Positions 34,288-43,834 of a stretch of 64,000 bases of DNA are shown piece by piece. The notes beneath the pieces are model-generated. The model was given only the letters and a program-made list of their open reading frames with translations, searched no databases and was not told where the DNA came from. This DNA is from Bin5 sp965220715. GTDB taxonomy: Bacteria > Chloroflexota > Anaerolineae > Caldilineales > Caldilineaceae. Every line of letters starts with the position of its first letter. Position 1 is the first letter of the stretch. The stretch spans positions 1,612,001 to 1,676,000 of the forward strand of contig OZ244843.1 in assembly GCA_965220715.1 (NCBI GenBank), in the 5' to 3' direction. The translations under genes were made by a program, and so were the position numbers.

Positions 34288-34369
34288 CGGTTTTCTCTCC
34301 GTTTTCAGCCAATCTGTCTCTGCCATGCACGGATGCAACCTGCGCAACCACCCCGTCCCATCCAGCACG

Positions 34370-36559
34370 TTAGCGCAGGAACGCCTCCACCAGGCCCCCG
34401 TCCACGTTCAGAATCTGGCCCGTCGTCTTTGCGAGCGCGCCGCTCAGCAGCAGGTAAGCGGCCTCGGCCTGGTCCTCCGGCAGAATCGCCTGCTTGGTCA
34501 GCGTGCGCTGGGCGTAAAAATCGGCCAGCCGATCCCGCAAGGCGTCCGTCTCCTCCGCCTCGTCGAAGGGGAGTTGGTACTTCTGCAGCCCCGAAATGAC
34601 CCGCTCGCGCGGGAACATCGAGCTGCCGGTCACAACTGTGGCCGGGGCCAGCCCGTTGACGCGCACATTCGGCGCCAGTTCGATTGCCAGCTCGCGTACC
34701 AGGTGGTTGGCTGCCGCCTTGCTCGTGTCGTAGGCCAGCGAACCTTTCTTGGCCACCGCGCCGTTGACGCTGGTCGCGATCACCAGCGAGCCGGGCAGCC
34801 CCTGCTCCTCCCAGATCTTGCGCGCCTCGTCGGCGACAATATAAGCGCCCTTGACATTCACGTTGAAAGTAGTATCCCACATCGCGTCCGGGATATGGCC
34901 GCTGGCATCCGGCGGAAAATAAAAGCCGGCTGTGATCACCAGATGGTCGATGCCGCCATAGGCCAGCAACGTCTGACCGAAGAGCGCCTGCACGCTCGCG
35001 CGGTCGCCTATATCCACGCCGAGCCCAATCGCCGGCCCGCACGTGGAAATGCCCGTACCCGCGACGCCTATGCCGACCCCATAGATGTCGGTCAACTCGT
35101 CGGCAGTCGCCTGCGCCGCCTCCGCGTTCAGGTCCGCGCACACCACATGCGCGCCCTCCTTTGCCACACGGTGCGCGACCGCCCTGCCGATACCGCTGCC
35201 CGCGCCGATGACCACAACCACGTTGCGCGCCAGCTCCTGTTCGGGCGGCATCCGCCGCAGCTTTGCCTCCTCCAACAGCCAGTACTCGATATCGAAAGCT
35301 TCCTGTTTGGGCAGGGCCACGTACTGGCTCACCGTCTCCGCGCCGCGCATCACCTCCACCGCGCAGTTGTAGAACTCCGCCGTCACCCGGCTCTCGCTCT
35401 TGTTCTTAGCCCACGCGATCATGCCCACGCCCGGAATAAGAAACACTGTCGGGTTCGGATCGCGCATCGCCGGCGAATCGGGCCGTCTGTGCGCGTTGTA
35501 GTAGTCGGAGTAGTCCTGGCGGTACCTGGCCAGTCCGCTTTCCAGCTTCGCCAGCAGCGCCCCCACATCCTTCGTCTTCGGATCCCAGTCCACATAGAGC
35601 GGCTTGATCTTTGTGCGCAGGAAATGATCAGGACAGGATGTCCCCAGTTCGGCGAGGCGGGCCGCGTCGCGGCTGTTGACGAAGCGCAAAATCGCCTCGT
35701 CTGCCTGCACCGTGCCGACGAAAACATTCTGCTGGCAGATCATACCGCGCAGCGCCGGCAGCAGCTCCACCAACAGCGCCTCCCGCTCGTCTTCGCCAAG
35801 CGCCGCATATTTTTGGCCGCCAAAAGTGTCGGCGCCCTTGTCCCGGCTCTCGATGTAACGGGCCGCCTTCTCGATGATATCCAGGCTCAACTCGTAGCAG
35901 GTCTTGTCATCCCCGGCCCAGTTGATCAGCCCGTGTCCACCCATCATGATGCCGGTCATCGCCGGGCTGGCGGCCGCGATCTCTCCCATCACCAGCCCCA
36001 GGTCGAAGCCGGGCCGCTGCCAGTCTACCCAGCCCAACTGATCGCCGAAAATTTCGGCGGTCAGCGCCTCGCCATCCTGCGCCGCGGCAATGGCGATGAC
36101 CGCGTTGGGATGCGTATGGTCCACGATCGGGGCGGGGATAAATGCGTGCAAAGGCGTGTCGATCGAAGAAGCGCGCGGGTTGAGGTCGTAGACACAGTGG
36201 AGATACTTGCCCACCATCTCGTCCTCGATCGGCGTCTTGAGCCCCTTCTCATCGGCCGCGTCATAGATGGCGCGCAACTGCCGGATTTTGTCCATATAGA
36301 GCGAGGAAAAGTTTTCCCGTTTCGAAGTCCGCAGGTCGCCGCCCGAGCCCTTGACCCACAGCACCTCGACCGGCTCCCCGGTCAGAGGATCGGTTTCCAT
36401 ATATTTGGAGGAAGTGTTGCCGCCGCCCGTGTTGGTGATGCGCTGGTCCTGGCCGAGCAAGTTGGAGCGGTAGACGAGACGGCCGACCGGGTCCAGCGCG
36501 GCCTCGGTTTCGTCGTCCCACAGGTAAGATACGTGTCGATAGTCGCTGCGTGCAGTCAT
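34370..36559 (-). CDS. Bifunctional class II aldolase / short-chain dehydrogenase
   Basis: A 729-residue fusion. Residues 1-430 form a class II (RhaD-like) aldolase with the zinc site in VDHTHPNAVIAI and GGHGLINWAGDD. The C-terminal 270 residues are an SDR with GAGSGIGRAV, ITAGFYF and YDTSKAAANH (catalytic Tyr and Lys). The same architecture in other bacteria cleaves rhamnulose-1-phosphate to lactaldehyde and dihydroxyacetone phosphate and oxidises the lactaldehyde, so a role in deoxysugar catabolism is likely. The ATG at 36559 has cggag upstream. It is the first gene of an operon with an amidase and a kelch lipoprotein. Confidence 0.92.
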   Translation of the reverse strand: MTARSDYRHVSYLWDDETEAALDPVGRLVYRSNLLGQDQRITNTGGGNTSSKYMETDPLTGEPVEVLWVKGSGGDLRTSKRENFSSLYMDKIRQLRAIYDAADEKGLKTPIEDEMVGKYLHCVYDLNPRASSIDTPLHAFIPAPIVDHTHPNAVIAIAAAQDGEALTAEIFGDQLGWVDWQRPGFDLGLVMGEIAAASPAMTGIMMGGHGLINWAGDDKTCYELSLDIIEKAARYIESRDKGADTFGGQKYAALGEDEREALLVELLPALRGMICQQNVFVGTVQADEAILRFVNSRDAARLAELGTSCPDHFLRTKIKPLYVDWDPKTKDVGALLAKLESGLARYRQDYSDYYNAHRRPDSPAMRDPNPTVFLIPGVGMIAWAKNKSESRVTAEFYNCAVEVMRGAETVSQYVALPKQEAFDIEYWLLEEAKLRRMPPEQELARNVVVVIGAGSGIGRAVAHRVAKEGAHVVCADLNAEAAQATADELTDIYGVGIGVAGTGISTCGPAIGLGVDIGDRASVQALFGQTLLAYGGIDHLVITAGFYFPPDASGHIPDAMWDTTFNVNVKGAYIVADEARKIWEEQGLPGSLVIATSVNGAVAKKGSLAYDTSKAAANHLVRELAIELAPNVRVNGLAPATVVTGSSMFPRERVISGLQKYQLPFDEAEETDALRDRLADFYAQRTLTKQAILPEDQAEAAYLLLSGALAKTTGQILNVDGGLVEAFLR

Positions 36560-36857
36560 GTCGAAACTCCGAAGATGCATAAATGGACCGGTGGCCAGTG
36601 ATCAGAGCCCAGTGCCCAGCGGAGAAAGCGTCATTACTGGCCGCAAGCCACCGACGACTGGTCACTGCAGTTGGCAGTGTAGCAGAAAGCGCAGAGCCGC
36701 GCTAACAATTGGCCCTGAGGAAGAGGGCTGCCGAATCTGGACGGGCTCGTCCGGCTCTGTTACAATTCGCGTACTGCCCAGCCTGCATTTTTGGCCGAAA
36801 CAGGACACCATTCAGGCCTCGCCAGCCGCTCCTGTCAAGCCGCTATCCCGCAATACC

Positions 36858-37169
36858 ATGTCACTTGAATTCTGGCGGAATCTGTCCGTCGTCTGGATCT
36901 CAATCCATCTGTTTCTTCTCTGTCTGGTCCCGCTGGGCATTGCCTTTCTGGCTGTGCAGGGCATGAGATGGGTGCTGGGCGGAGCGCAATCTGGTCTCGA
37001 GAATTTGCAGAACGCCAGCAGCCAGGCACGCGCCAAAACCGAAGAGACGGCCGCACAGGTGACATCAGCCGTGATCCAAGGACAAAGTAAGGCCGAGAAG
37101 TCCCAGGCAACGCTCAGACAGCTGTTGCGGCGTACGGAACCTGCGCCCCCCTCCTCCCCGAAAAAGTAA
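36858..37169 (+). CDS. Small single-span membrane protein
   Basis: A 103-residue protein with one strong membrane span (residues about 8-32, VVWISIHLFLLCLVPLGIAFLAV) followed by a helical, Ala/Gln-rich segment (SQARAKTEETAAQVTSAV and QGQSKAEKSQ) that could form a coiled coil, and a short basic tail. No family is recognised. The ATG at 36858 is inferred because the span then lies at the N-terminus; there is no strong ribosome binding site. It sits divergently from the aldolase fusion and immediately before the tandem repeat array. Confidence 0.5.
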   Translation: MSLEFWRNLSVVWISIHLFLLCLVPLGIAFLAVQGMRWVLGGAQSGLENLQNASSQARAKTEETAAQVTSAVIQGQSKAEKSQATLRQLLRRTEPAPPSSPKK

Positions 37170-37199
37170 TCGCTCCATCCACCTACGTTTAACCGCTCA

Positions 37200-38190
37200 C
37201 CAACGCCCCCCTCCAACAACCCGCCCCGCCATCAGCTCGCGAGTTGGTGACAAATGGTCTCGGGCCACCGGCCCCTATCCCCTAACCACTGCCCTTCCCC
37301 ACCGGTCGCCAGCCATCCTGAAAATCCCCAAATCCTGCAAATCCTGATTCAGACAGCGCAAAACACCCCTCCAACAACCCTCCCCGCCATCAGCTCGCGA
37401 GTTGGTGACAAATGGTCTCGGGCCGCCGGCCCCTATCCCCTATCCCCTAACCACTGCCCTTCCCCACCGGTCGCCAGCCATCCTGAAAATCCCCAAATCC
37501 TGCAAATCCTGATTCAGACAGCGCAAAACACCCCTCCAACAACCCGCCCCGCCATCAGCTCGCGAGTTGGTGACAAATGGTCTCGGGCCACCGGCCCCTA
37601 TCCCCTATCCCCTAACCACTGCCCTTCCCCACCGGTCGCCAGCCATCCTGAAAATCCCCAAATCCTGCAAATCCTGATTCAGACAGCGCAAAACACCCCT
37701 CCAACAACCCGCCCCGCCACCAACTCGCGAGTTGGTGACAAATGGTCTCGGGCCACCGGCCCCTATCCCCTAACCACTGCCCTTCCCCACCGGTCGCCAG
37801 CCATCCTGAAAATCCCCAAATCCTGCAAATCCTGATTCAGACAGCGCAAAACACCCCTCCAACAACCCGCCCCGCCATCAGCTCGCGAGTTGGTGACAAA
37901 TGGTCTCGGGCCGCCGGCCCCTATCCCCTATCCCCTAACCACTGCCCTTCCCCACCGGTCGCCAGCCATCCTGAAAATCCCCAAATCCTGCAAATCCTGA
38001 TTCAGACAGCGCAACGCCCCCCTCCAACAACCCGCCCCGCCATCAACTCGCGAGTTGGTGACAAATGGTCTCGGGCCGCCGGCCCCTATCCCCTATCCCC
38101 TAACCACTGCCCTTCCCCACCGGTCGCCAGCCATCCTGAAAATCCCCAAATCCTGCAAATCCTGATTCAGACAGCGCAAAACGCCCCCCC
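37200..38190. repeat. Tandem array of six 158/165-bp units with an SLLSLL pattern
   Basis: Six nearly identical units, with the landmark ttggtgacaaatggtctc at 37244, 37402, 37567, 37732, 37890 and 38055. Spacings are 158, 165, 165, 158 and 165 bases. The 7-base difference is one or two copies of tatcccc. Units 1-3 and 4-6 form two 488-bp triplets. Each unit has a near-palindrome around ctcgcgag (perfect 20 bases at 37718-37737), a gggcc/ggccc hairpin, and the block aaatcctgcaaatcctgatt, which also occurs near 43736. There are no spacers as in CRISPR and no credible gene inside. Confidence 0.9.
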
Positions 38191-38324
38191 GTCGAGGACG
38201 CTCGCCCGGCGCGCCTCTCATTCCAGGAATGAAAGCACCGGTCAGCCTGTCGCTGACTCCAACAGGTCGGACACTTGGCGACAACCAAACTTTGAAAATG
38301 CAATATTGGGAAACTTTTATTATT

Positions 38325-38352
38325 TTGAAGCTTCGCATGGAATGGTTATAAT
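38325..38352 (+). promoter_or_regulatory. Probable sigma70-type promoter of the 38458-43060 importer operon
   Basis: TTGAAG (38325-38330), a 16-base spacer and a consensus TATAAT (38347-38352), in locally AT-rich sequence. It lies about 105 bases before the binding-protein ATG at 38458, giving a leader of roughly 100 bases. Confidence 0.5.
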
Positions 38353-38457
38353 TGCTGAGTCTGATCAGTATCATCTCAGGATGAGTCAACCCGTCGCTCG
38401 TGCCTGAAAACCTGAAAATGAGAAATCGTGCAGACACCAAAGAGGAGGCGAGCAGCC

Positions 38458-39876
38458 ATGAAAGAGGAACAGCCCAACGACAGCGTCCGTCCTGACAGTG
38501 CAGGTTCACCAGTGTTCAGCCGGCGCTCCCTGATGCGGGGTATGGCCTTCGGGCTCGGCGGCCTTGCGATGACCTCGCTGGCAGCTTGCGCACCGGCCGC
38601 TGCCCCGGCTGCCGAGGAAAGCGCGGGTGAGGAAGAAGCCCCCGCTCCGATGCAAGAAACAATCATCATGTGGTATGACTTGGGTGCATCCGACGCGCAG
38701 GTCTGGGAACGCTTCTGCGAAAACTACAACGAGGCAAATGAACATCCAGACATCACTTTCGAGTATGAGCAGGTCGGTGGCGGCGAAATGGGGACGAAGA
38801 TCATGGCCTCTATCGCCACCGGCGATCCGCCTGATATCTCCTTCCGCACCATGAACGATGTTGCTGTCTGGCACCAGGCCGGCGGGCTTGCGCCTCTGGA
38901 TGACTTGATGGAGACGGTGGGCCTCGATCTGGACGACTTCCTGCCCCAGTATATCGAGTGGTCTTCTCTGGAGGGGCAACTCTATTCCATTACAATGGAT
39001 ATCCTGCCGATCGCCGCCCTGATCAATGTCAACCACGCCGAAGAAGCCGGCTTGGACGTCAGCAATCCGCCGGCGGACGGCCCCTCTCTGATCGAATGGT
39101 CCAAGGCGATGACCGTCAAGGAAGGAGACCAGATCACGCGCTCAGGGTTCCTTATGACCGGCTCCAGCGTACAGCCCAATGTGGTCTTCGGCATCATTGC
39201 ACAGCAACTTGGCGCCCAGCCTCTCAACGGTGACCGCACTTCAGTCACCTTCAATGATACCGATGCTCCGATTCAAGCCGCGCAATGGGTGCTGGATACC
39301 TTCGACAAACATGAGATGTCGACCCGCGACATTGCCGATCGCTATGGTGCATACGGGCAACAGGTGGGGTCTATCTTCTGGACCGGTCCGTGGACACTCT
39401 TCGGCTATGTGAACACCGAAGGCCTTGACTTTATCACCGCGCCGGTTTCGTTGATCGGGGACACGTTGACAACCGAGGCACGCGAATACGGCCTCGCGCT
39501 CTTCACCGCGCCCGGCCGCACCGAAGACCATCTGGTTGCAGGAGCAAAGGTGATAAAATGGTTCTCGGACAACTCGATGCTGTGGGTGACCGAAGGACGC
39601 GGCGCGCCTCCCCGGCGCTCCATTCTGGACGATCCTGATTACATGACACTTGGCCTTGACTGGGAACTGCGCAAACCGTTTGCCGAAGCGGTTGAGTACA
39701 GCTTCTTCGATTATCTGAACATGGTCGATGGCGGACAGTTTGCCTTCTATGCCGGCAGCAGTGCAATCGTACCCAAGTCGATGGATCCGGTCTGGGCTGG
39801 CGAGAAGAGCATCGAAGAAGGCTTGGCCGATGTGGAAGAGGCCTGGCAGAAGATACTGGATGAGCGCAACGCCTAG
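38458..39876 (+). CDS. Sugar ABC transporter substrate-binding lipoprotein (Tat signal)
   Basis: A 472-residue SBP_bac_1-family protein. The N-terminus carries a twin-arginine motif (FSRRSLMRGMAFGLGG) and a lipobox (SLAACAP), followed by an Ala/Pro/Glu-rich linker. The mature domain shows IIMWYDLGASDAQVWERF, GTKIMASIATGDPPDI and the ligand-site region GSIFWTGPWTLFGYVN. The ATG at 38458 has an aggagg site; the frame is open from 38428. It is the first of four genes with two permeases and a sialidase-like protein, so the ligand may be a sialic-acid-like or other glycan fragment (inferred). Confidence 0.92.
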   Translation: MKEEQPNDSVRPDSAGSPVFSRRSLMRGMAFGLGGLAMTSLAACAPAAAPAAEESAGEEEAPAPMQETIIMWYDLGASDAQVWERFCENYNEANEHPDITFEYEQVGGGEMGTKIMASIATGDPPDISFRTMNDVAVWHQAGGLAPLDDLMETVGLDLDDFLPQYIEWSSLEGQLYSITMDILPIAALINVNHAEEAGLDVSNPPADGPSLIEWSKAMTVKEGDQITRSGFLMTGSSVQPNVVFGIIAQQLGAQPLNGDRTSVTFNDTDAPIQAAQWVLDTFDKHEMSTRDIADRYGAYGQQVGSIFWTGPWTLFGYVNTEGLDFITAPVSLIGDTLTTEAREYGLALFTAPGRTEDHLVAGAKVIKWFSDNSMLWVTEGRGAPPRRSILDDPDYMTLGLDWELRKPFAEAVEYSFFDYLNMVDGGQFAFYAGSSAIVPKSMDPVWAGEKSIEEGLADVEEAWQKILDERNA

Positions 39877-39952
39877 GCGTCACGGAGCCGGGCAGAATGG
39901 TTTGCGACGGGTGACATTCTGTCCGGCTCTCCTGTAACTGAGAAAACAGTGC

Positions 39953-40882
39953 ATGACCCACTCGATCGAGAAGACCACGCCAGGCGGTTGGCTTGCCCAT
40001 CTAAACAGAATCAGGTACCAAGGACGCCGCATTGAGTGGCAGGCTTACCTGTTTATTCTGCCTTTTCTCCTCATCTTCATTGTTATTACACTCCTTCCCA
40101 TATTCTTCGGCATCTATATCAGCTTTAACAAATGGGGCATTGTCGGCGACCCGGTTTGGGTGGGGCTAGACAATTTCCGCGAAATCCTTCAAGACGACTG
40201 GATCCCCAAGATCTGGGGCAATACTTTCCAGATGGCCGCGCTCATCGTACCGGGAACGGTGATAGTTGCCCTGCTGATGGCGCTCTGGATCAACCGGGAA
40301 CAGTGGCTTGCAGGCCCCATACGGACGGCTTTTTTTGCGCCCCACGTCGTCGCCATTACCGTCACCGCGATTATCTGGATCTGGATATTCGAGAAAGAGA
40401 CCGGTCTCCTCAACGTCGCAATATATGGTATTGGCATTCCTAAACAGGGCTGGTTGACGACAAGCCAGTGGGTGATCCAGTCGATCTCCCTTGTCACCAT
40501 CTGGCAGGCTGTCGGATTCCACATGGTGATTCTTCTGGCGGGGCTCAAGGAGATCCCGGCCGAACTGGGAGAAGCGGCTGTCATCGATGGCGCGACGGCT
40601 TGGCAATCATTCTGGCGTATCACGCTGCCGCTCTTGACACCGGCTCTGGGGTTGGTCATTACTTTGGAAATCATCAGTGCCTTTCGTATCTTCGGCCAAG
40701 TCTACCTGATGACTGGGGGGGGACCGGCCGGACACTCGGCAACCATCGTTTCCTATATCTACCATGAGGGATTTGTGCGCTTCCGGCTCGGTTTTGCGGC
40801 GGCCCTCTCTCTCCTGCTCTTCTTCACAATTCTGCTCTTTACCCTTTTGCGGGCGCGTCTGGTAAGGGAACATAGCAATTAG
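39953..40882 (+). CDS. Sugar ABC transporter permease (MalF type)
   Basis: A 309-residue permease with about six spans, first span FILPFLLIFIVITLLPIFFGIY, and an EAA loop near residues 205-225 (GEAAVIDGATAWQSFWRITL), ending in a basic tail (LLRARLVREH). The ATG at 39953 has only a weak ribosome binding site. It lies 76 bases after the binding-protein gene and 13 before its MalG-type partner. Confidence 0.93.
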   Translation: MTHSIEKTTPGGWLAHLNRIRYQGRRIEWQAYLFILPFLLIFIVITLLPIFFGIYISFNKWGIVGDPVWVGLDNFREILQDDWIPKIWGNTFQMAALIVPGTVIVALLMALWINREQWLAGPIRTAFFAPHVVAITVTAIIWIWIFEKETGLLNVAIYGIGIPKQGWLTTSQWVIQSISLVTIWQAVGFHMVILLAGLKEIPAELGEAAVIDGATAWQSFWRITLPLLTPALGLVITLEIISAFRIFGQVYLMTGGGPAGHSATIVSYIYHEGFVRFRLGFAAALSLLLFFTILLFTLLRARLVREHSN

Positions 40883-40895
40883 GCTGTAATCGGAC

Positions 40896-41768
40896 ATGAA
40901 CAGGGCACACAGCATGATCAATACCCGGTTGTCGTTGCGCTTGCTCCGCAACTCCATTATCTGGTTTCCAGGTGCGGTTGTGGCCCTCTTGTGGCTGTTT
41001 CCGCTCTATTGGATGCTCGTTACCTCGATCAAACCGGACAGGCTGATCCTGGCTGGTATCGATCTGATTCCCCGCGAAATAACCTGGGAGCATTATCAGA
41101 CTGTCGTAGCCGACACGCCGGTGGTGCGTTGGTTTACAAACAGTATTGTCACCTCGACAGGTGTCGTGGCCGGCAGTCTGGTGTTAGGGTCACTGACCGG
41201 CTTTGCGCTGGCGAGAATGCACTTTCCCGGGCGTACCGTCGTCTTCTGGTTGCTGATCAGCTCGCTGATGATTCCGCCCGAAATGGGAATAGTGCCCCTG
41301 TTTATTAGTGTCTTGCGACTGAATATCCAGGACAGCTATCTGGCCCTGATCATTCCACCGCTGGCCAGCGTCTTTCCGGTCTACCTGTATCGTCAGTTCT
41401 TTCTCTCGTTTCCGCGTGAGTTGGAGGATGCAGCCGCGATCGATGGCTGTAGCCGCTTTGGCACCTTTATCCGCGTGGCGCTGCCACTGGCAAGGCCGGC
41501 TACCCTGGCCGGCGCCATTCTCATATTTACCGGAAACTGGAACTCCTTTCTCTGGCCGCTGCTGGTGGCGTTCAAGACACAGTGGAAGACGCTGCCCGTG
41601 GGCATGGCAGTCTACACCCGCCTGGATATTCAGGGGACGTCCTCACAGAGCGGCTATGGTGAAGCCATGGCCGCCGTAGCCATCGTGGCCTTGCCAACGC
41701 TGATATTTTTTCTTGTCCTGCAACGTTACTTCATCGAGGGCGTCACCCAGATAGGCATCAAAGGCTGA
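40896..41768 (+). CDS. Sugar ABC transporter permease (MalG type)
   Basis: A 290-residue permease: IIWFPGAVVALLWLFPLYWM first span, the EAA loop EDAAAIDGCSRFGTFIRVAL (about residues 180-200), and the C-terminus FIEGVTQIGIKG. Starts at 40896 or 40914 are both possible; neither has a strong Shine-Dalgarno sequence. It completes the importer that begins at 38458; no ATPase gene follows. Confidence 0.92.
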   Translation: MNRAHSMINTRLSLRLLRNSIIWFPGAVVALLWLFPLYWMLVTSIKPDRLILAGIDLIPREITWEHYQTVVADTPVVRWFTNSIVTSTGVVAGSLVLGSLTGFALARMHFPGRTVVFWLLISSLMIPPEMGIVPLFISVLRLNIQDSYLALIIPPLASVFPVYLYRQFFLSFPRELEDAAAIDGCSRFGTFIRVALPLARPATLAGAILIFTGNWNSFLWPLLVAFKTQWKTLPVGMAVYTRLDIQGTSSQSGYGEAMAAVAIVALPTLIFFLVLQRYFIEGVTQIGIKG

Positions 41769-41935
41769 AAGGACCTGGACGACGGTCGCTGGCAGGGTTT
41801 CACCCTCTGTTTGTCCCCGCTTCCTGATGACCTTTTCGGGTGAATCTCAGATGTTTGCAAGTCTCTGAAGGTGCGTACCCAACGTCTGCAGAACAGCACG
41901 AACCTACCGGATTGACGAAAAATAAGAGATGCTCT

Positions 41936-43060
41936 ATGACTGAAATCATGAGAAACGCGGAGAAGCTCACCCTCTATCATGACCCCTCCCGCTACACCTG
42001 TCAGGTGGGCGCCGCTCAACTCCGGAACGGCGATGTCGTTGTGGTCTTCAATGAAACCAGCGGCTATATACATCCGGATTTCGACAGCATTCTCCTGATT
42101 CGCTCTACCGATAACGGTCAGTCGTGGGACCGGTCGCCCCGGCTAACCGTCTGGCCGGCCACCCATCACTTTGGCAGCGATACACCCTCCATCACCCAAC
42201 TCTCAGACGGTACCCTCCTGGTCAACTACTTTCAGTGGGCCTTCGTTGACCAGAAGGGCATGCTTGACGACTTTGGGCCGCAAGACAGGCCGCGCGGTAC
42301 ACGCGATGTCGACGGTGTCGGCATCATCACGTCGGCGGACAACGGATATACGTGGGGAGAGGCCTATAAGGCGAATGTGGCGCCTATGCGATGGGGGCAA
42401 CCTATCGACAGCGTGTTGGAGTTGCCGAACGGGTCTCTGTTGATGGCCTGTCATGGACACCAGTTCGCGCGGGCCTGGATGGAAACGGATAGCCTGCACG
42501 AACGGGTTAGATCCTACCTGATGCGTTCCGACAACAAGGGGGAGGACTGGGAATATTACTCCACCATAGCCTATGATCCCTCCAATATCATCTCATTCGA
42601 CGAGACTGCGCTCGCACGTACCGCCGACGGCACTCTGGTCACCATGATGCGAACCATGCATGGTGTCCGTAACCGGCACCAACACATGTGGACTGCCTGG
42701 TCTCGCAATGAAGGTGAATCCTGGAGTCGACCTGAACCGACCAACCTCTGGGGATACCCTGCCGATCTCACCCTGCTGCAGGATGGACGCATGCTCTGCA
42801 CCTATGGGCATCGGCGCGAACCTTGGGGAGTCCATGGATGTATCTCCGACGACGGGCTTCACTGGGACGTCGCTAATGAATTCGTCATCAGCGCCGGGGG
42901 CACTGCACAACCACAAGCGGTGCCCAATCTTTACTGGCACATCGGATATCCGACCACGATCCAACTCAACGACGGTACCCTCTTTACCGTCTTCCACGAG
43001 TGGACGCAGGCGAGCCCTATAGTCCAGTATGTGGTGGCCGTCCGCTGGGAACTTGCATGA
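41936..43060 (+). CDS. BNR-repeat / exo-alpha-sialidase-like protein
   Basis: A 374-residue six-bladed beta-propeller protein of the sialidase superfamily. Asp-box motifs are visible: STDNGQSWDR (about residues 50-59), SADNGYTWGE and SRNEGESWSR. Length and lack of a signal peptide suggest a cytoplasmic or non-classical enzyme, unlike secreted sialidases. The ATG at 41936 has aagag upstream; the frame is open from 41840. Because it follows a sugar importer on the same strand, it may remove sialic-acid-like or other terminal sugars from imported oligosaccharides. True sialidase residues cannot be confirmed by eye. Confidence 0.75.
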   Translation: MTEIMRNAEKLTLYHDPSRYTCQVGAAQLRNGDVVVVFNETSGYIHPDFDSILLIRSTDNGQSWDRSPRLTVWPATHHFGSDTPSITQLSDGTLLVNYFQWAFVDQKGMLDDFGPQDRPRGTRDVDGVGIITSADNGYTWGEAYKANVAPMRWGQPIDSVLELPNGSLLMACHGHQFARAWMETDSLHERVRSYLMRSDNKGEDWEYYSTIAYDPSNIISFDETALARTADGTLVTMMRTMHGVRNRHQHMWTAWSRNEGESWSRPEPTNLWGYPADLTLLQDGRMLCTYGHRREPWGVHGCISDDGLHWDVANEFVISAGGTAQPQAVPNLYWHIGYPTTIQLNDGTLFTVFHEWTQASPIVQYVVAVRWELA

Positions 43061-43480
43061 CAAGAGACAGCTCGCATCCCGTGCAGCCGAGTTCTCGCCC
43101 CGGCCCGCCGCGGGAAAAGAGTTCAGCCCCTCCTTTTTACAAGCACAGGCTATTCGCAACCGCCGCCTGACCACGACGGACACCTACCCTGCGCGCCTCT
43201 CGGTCCCAGCATGGGAAGAAATCCAAGGGAAGACCTGCAACGGGCAACTCTGCAGTGGCTGGTTTTTCACACCGAGACTCTCGAAGTCGTTGTGTTTGGC
43301 CCAAACTATCCGATACCCTCGATTTGGGTGCATCCCAAATTATTGTGTCGTTTCGTTGCGCCCCTTCAACTGGCCCAAAATATCCGTAACGTCTCAGCCA
43401 TAGACAGTTCGCGCCTCTGAAAGAGGCGAGCGAAGATTTTCTCTCTCTTCTCACTCCTCTTCACTCACTCCTCGTTTTTG

Positions 43481-43690
43481 GGGCGGTCGGGCCTGCGGCC
43501 CTCCCTTGTGCGGGGGGATTCCCCCCGCAACGCCCCCCTGAAAACCCGACTGCAAACCCGCGCCGCAGCCATACGCCATCATCGTTTCTAAGCGGCGGCT
43601 GCCAACCAGAGCTGTCTATCACCGACGTAACGAATAAGCCTGAATCGTGGCTGGGATGAAGGGTTAGTCAAGAAAGGCACTGCAGAAGGG
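43481..43690. repeat. Dispersed hairpin repeat, copy B
   Basis: Matches 5311-5525. The first 60 bases are nearly identical and include a perfect 8-bp hairpin (gcgggggg-att-ccccccgc, 43510-43528) and a gggcc-tgc-ggccc hairpin; later parts share ggcggctgcca and a gcctgaa block. No coding content. Confidence 0.65.
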
Positions 43691-43719
43691 GCGACTGGCA
43701 TGAAAGGCGTGCTACAGCA

Positions 43720-43765
43720 ATCCTGAAAATCCTTCAATCCTGCAAATCCTGATTCAGACAGCGGC
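43720..43765. repeat. Stray copy of the tandem-array block
   Basis: Contains atcctgaaaatcc, a short variant, and then aatcctgcaaatcctgatt followed by cagacagcg, the same block found in all six units of the array at 37200-38190. This shows that the block is a dispersed repeat that was captured by the array. Confidence 0.75.
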
Positions 43766-43805
43766 TGCCCAAAAAATCTGGGATGCACACCTCGATTGTG
43801 GGTAG

Positions 43806-43834
43806 TTGACAAAAACTGTATCTTCCTTCAAAAT
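43806..43834 (+). promoter_or_regulatory. Possible promoter of the 43973-51189 operon
   Basis: A perfect TTGACA (43806-43811), a 17-base spacer and CAAAAT (43829-43834), a weak -10. It lies about 140 bases before the binding-protein gene. Confidence 0.3.

Noticed and set aside
33920..36601. A very long (893-codon) plus-strand open frame
   Set aside because: It lies opposite the well-supported amidase and aldolase/dehydrogenase genes. Its translation is Arg/Gln/His-rich without family motifs and results from codon bias in GC-rich genes.
37200..38190. CRISPR-like array
   Set aside because: The whole unit is conserved; there are no short repeats separated by unique spacers and no cas genes.
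37254..38407. Two Pro/Ser-rich open frames through the tandem array
   Set aside because: Units of 158 and 165 bases change frame, there is no ribosome binding site, and the predicted peptides are simply the translated repeat.
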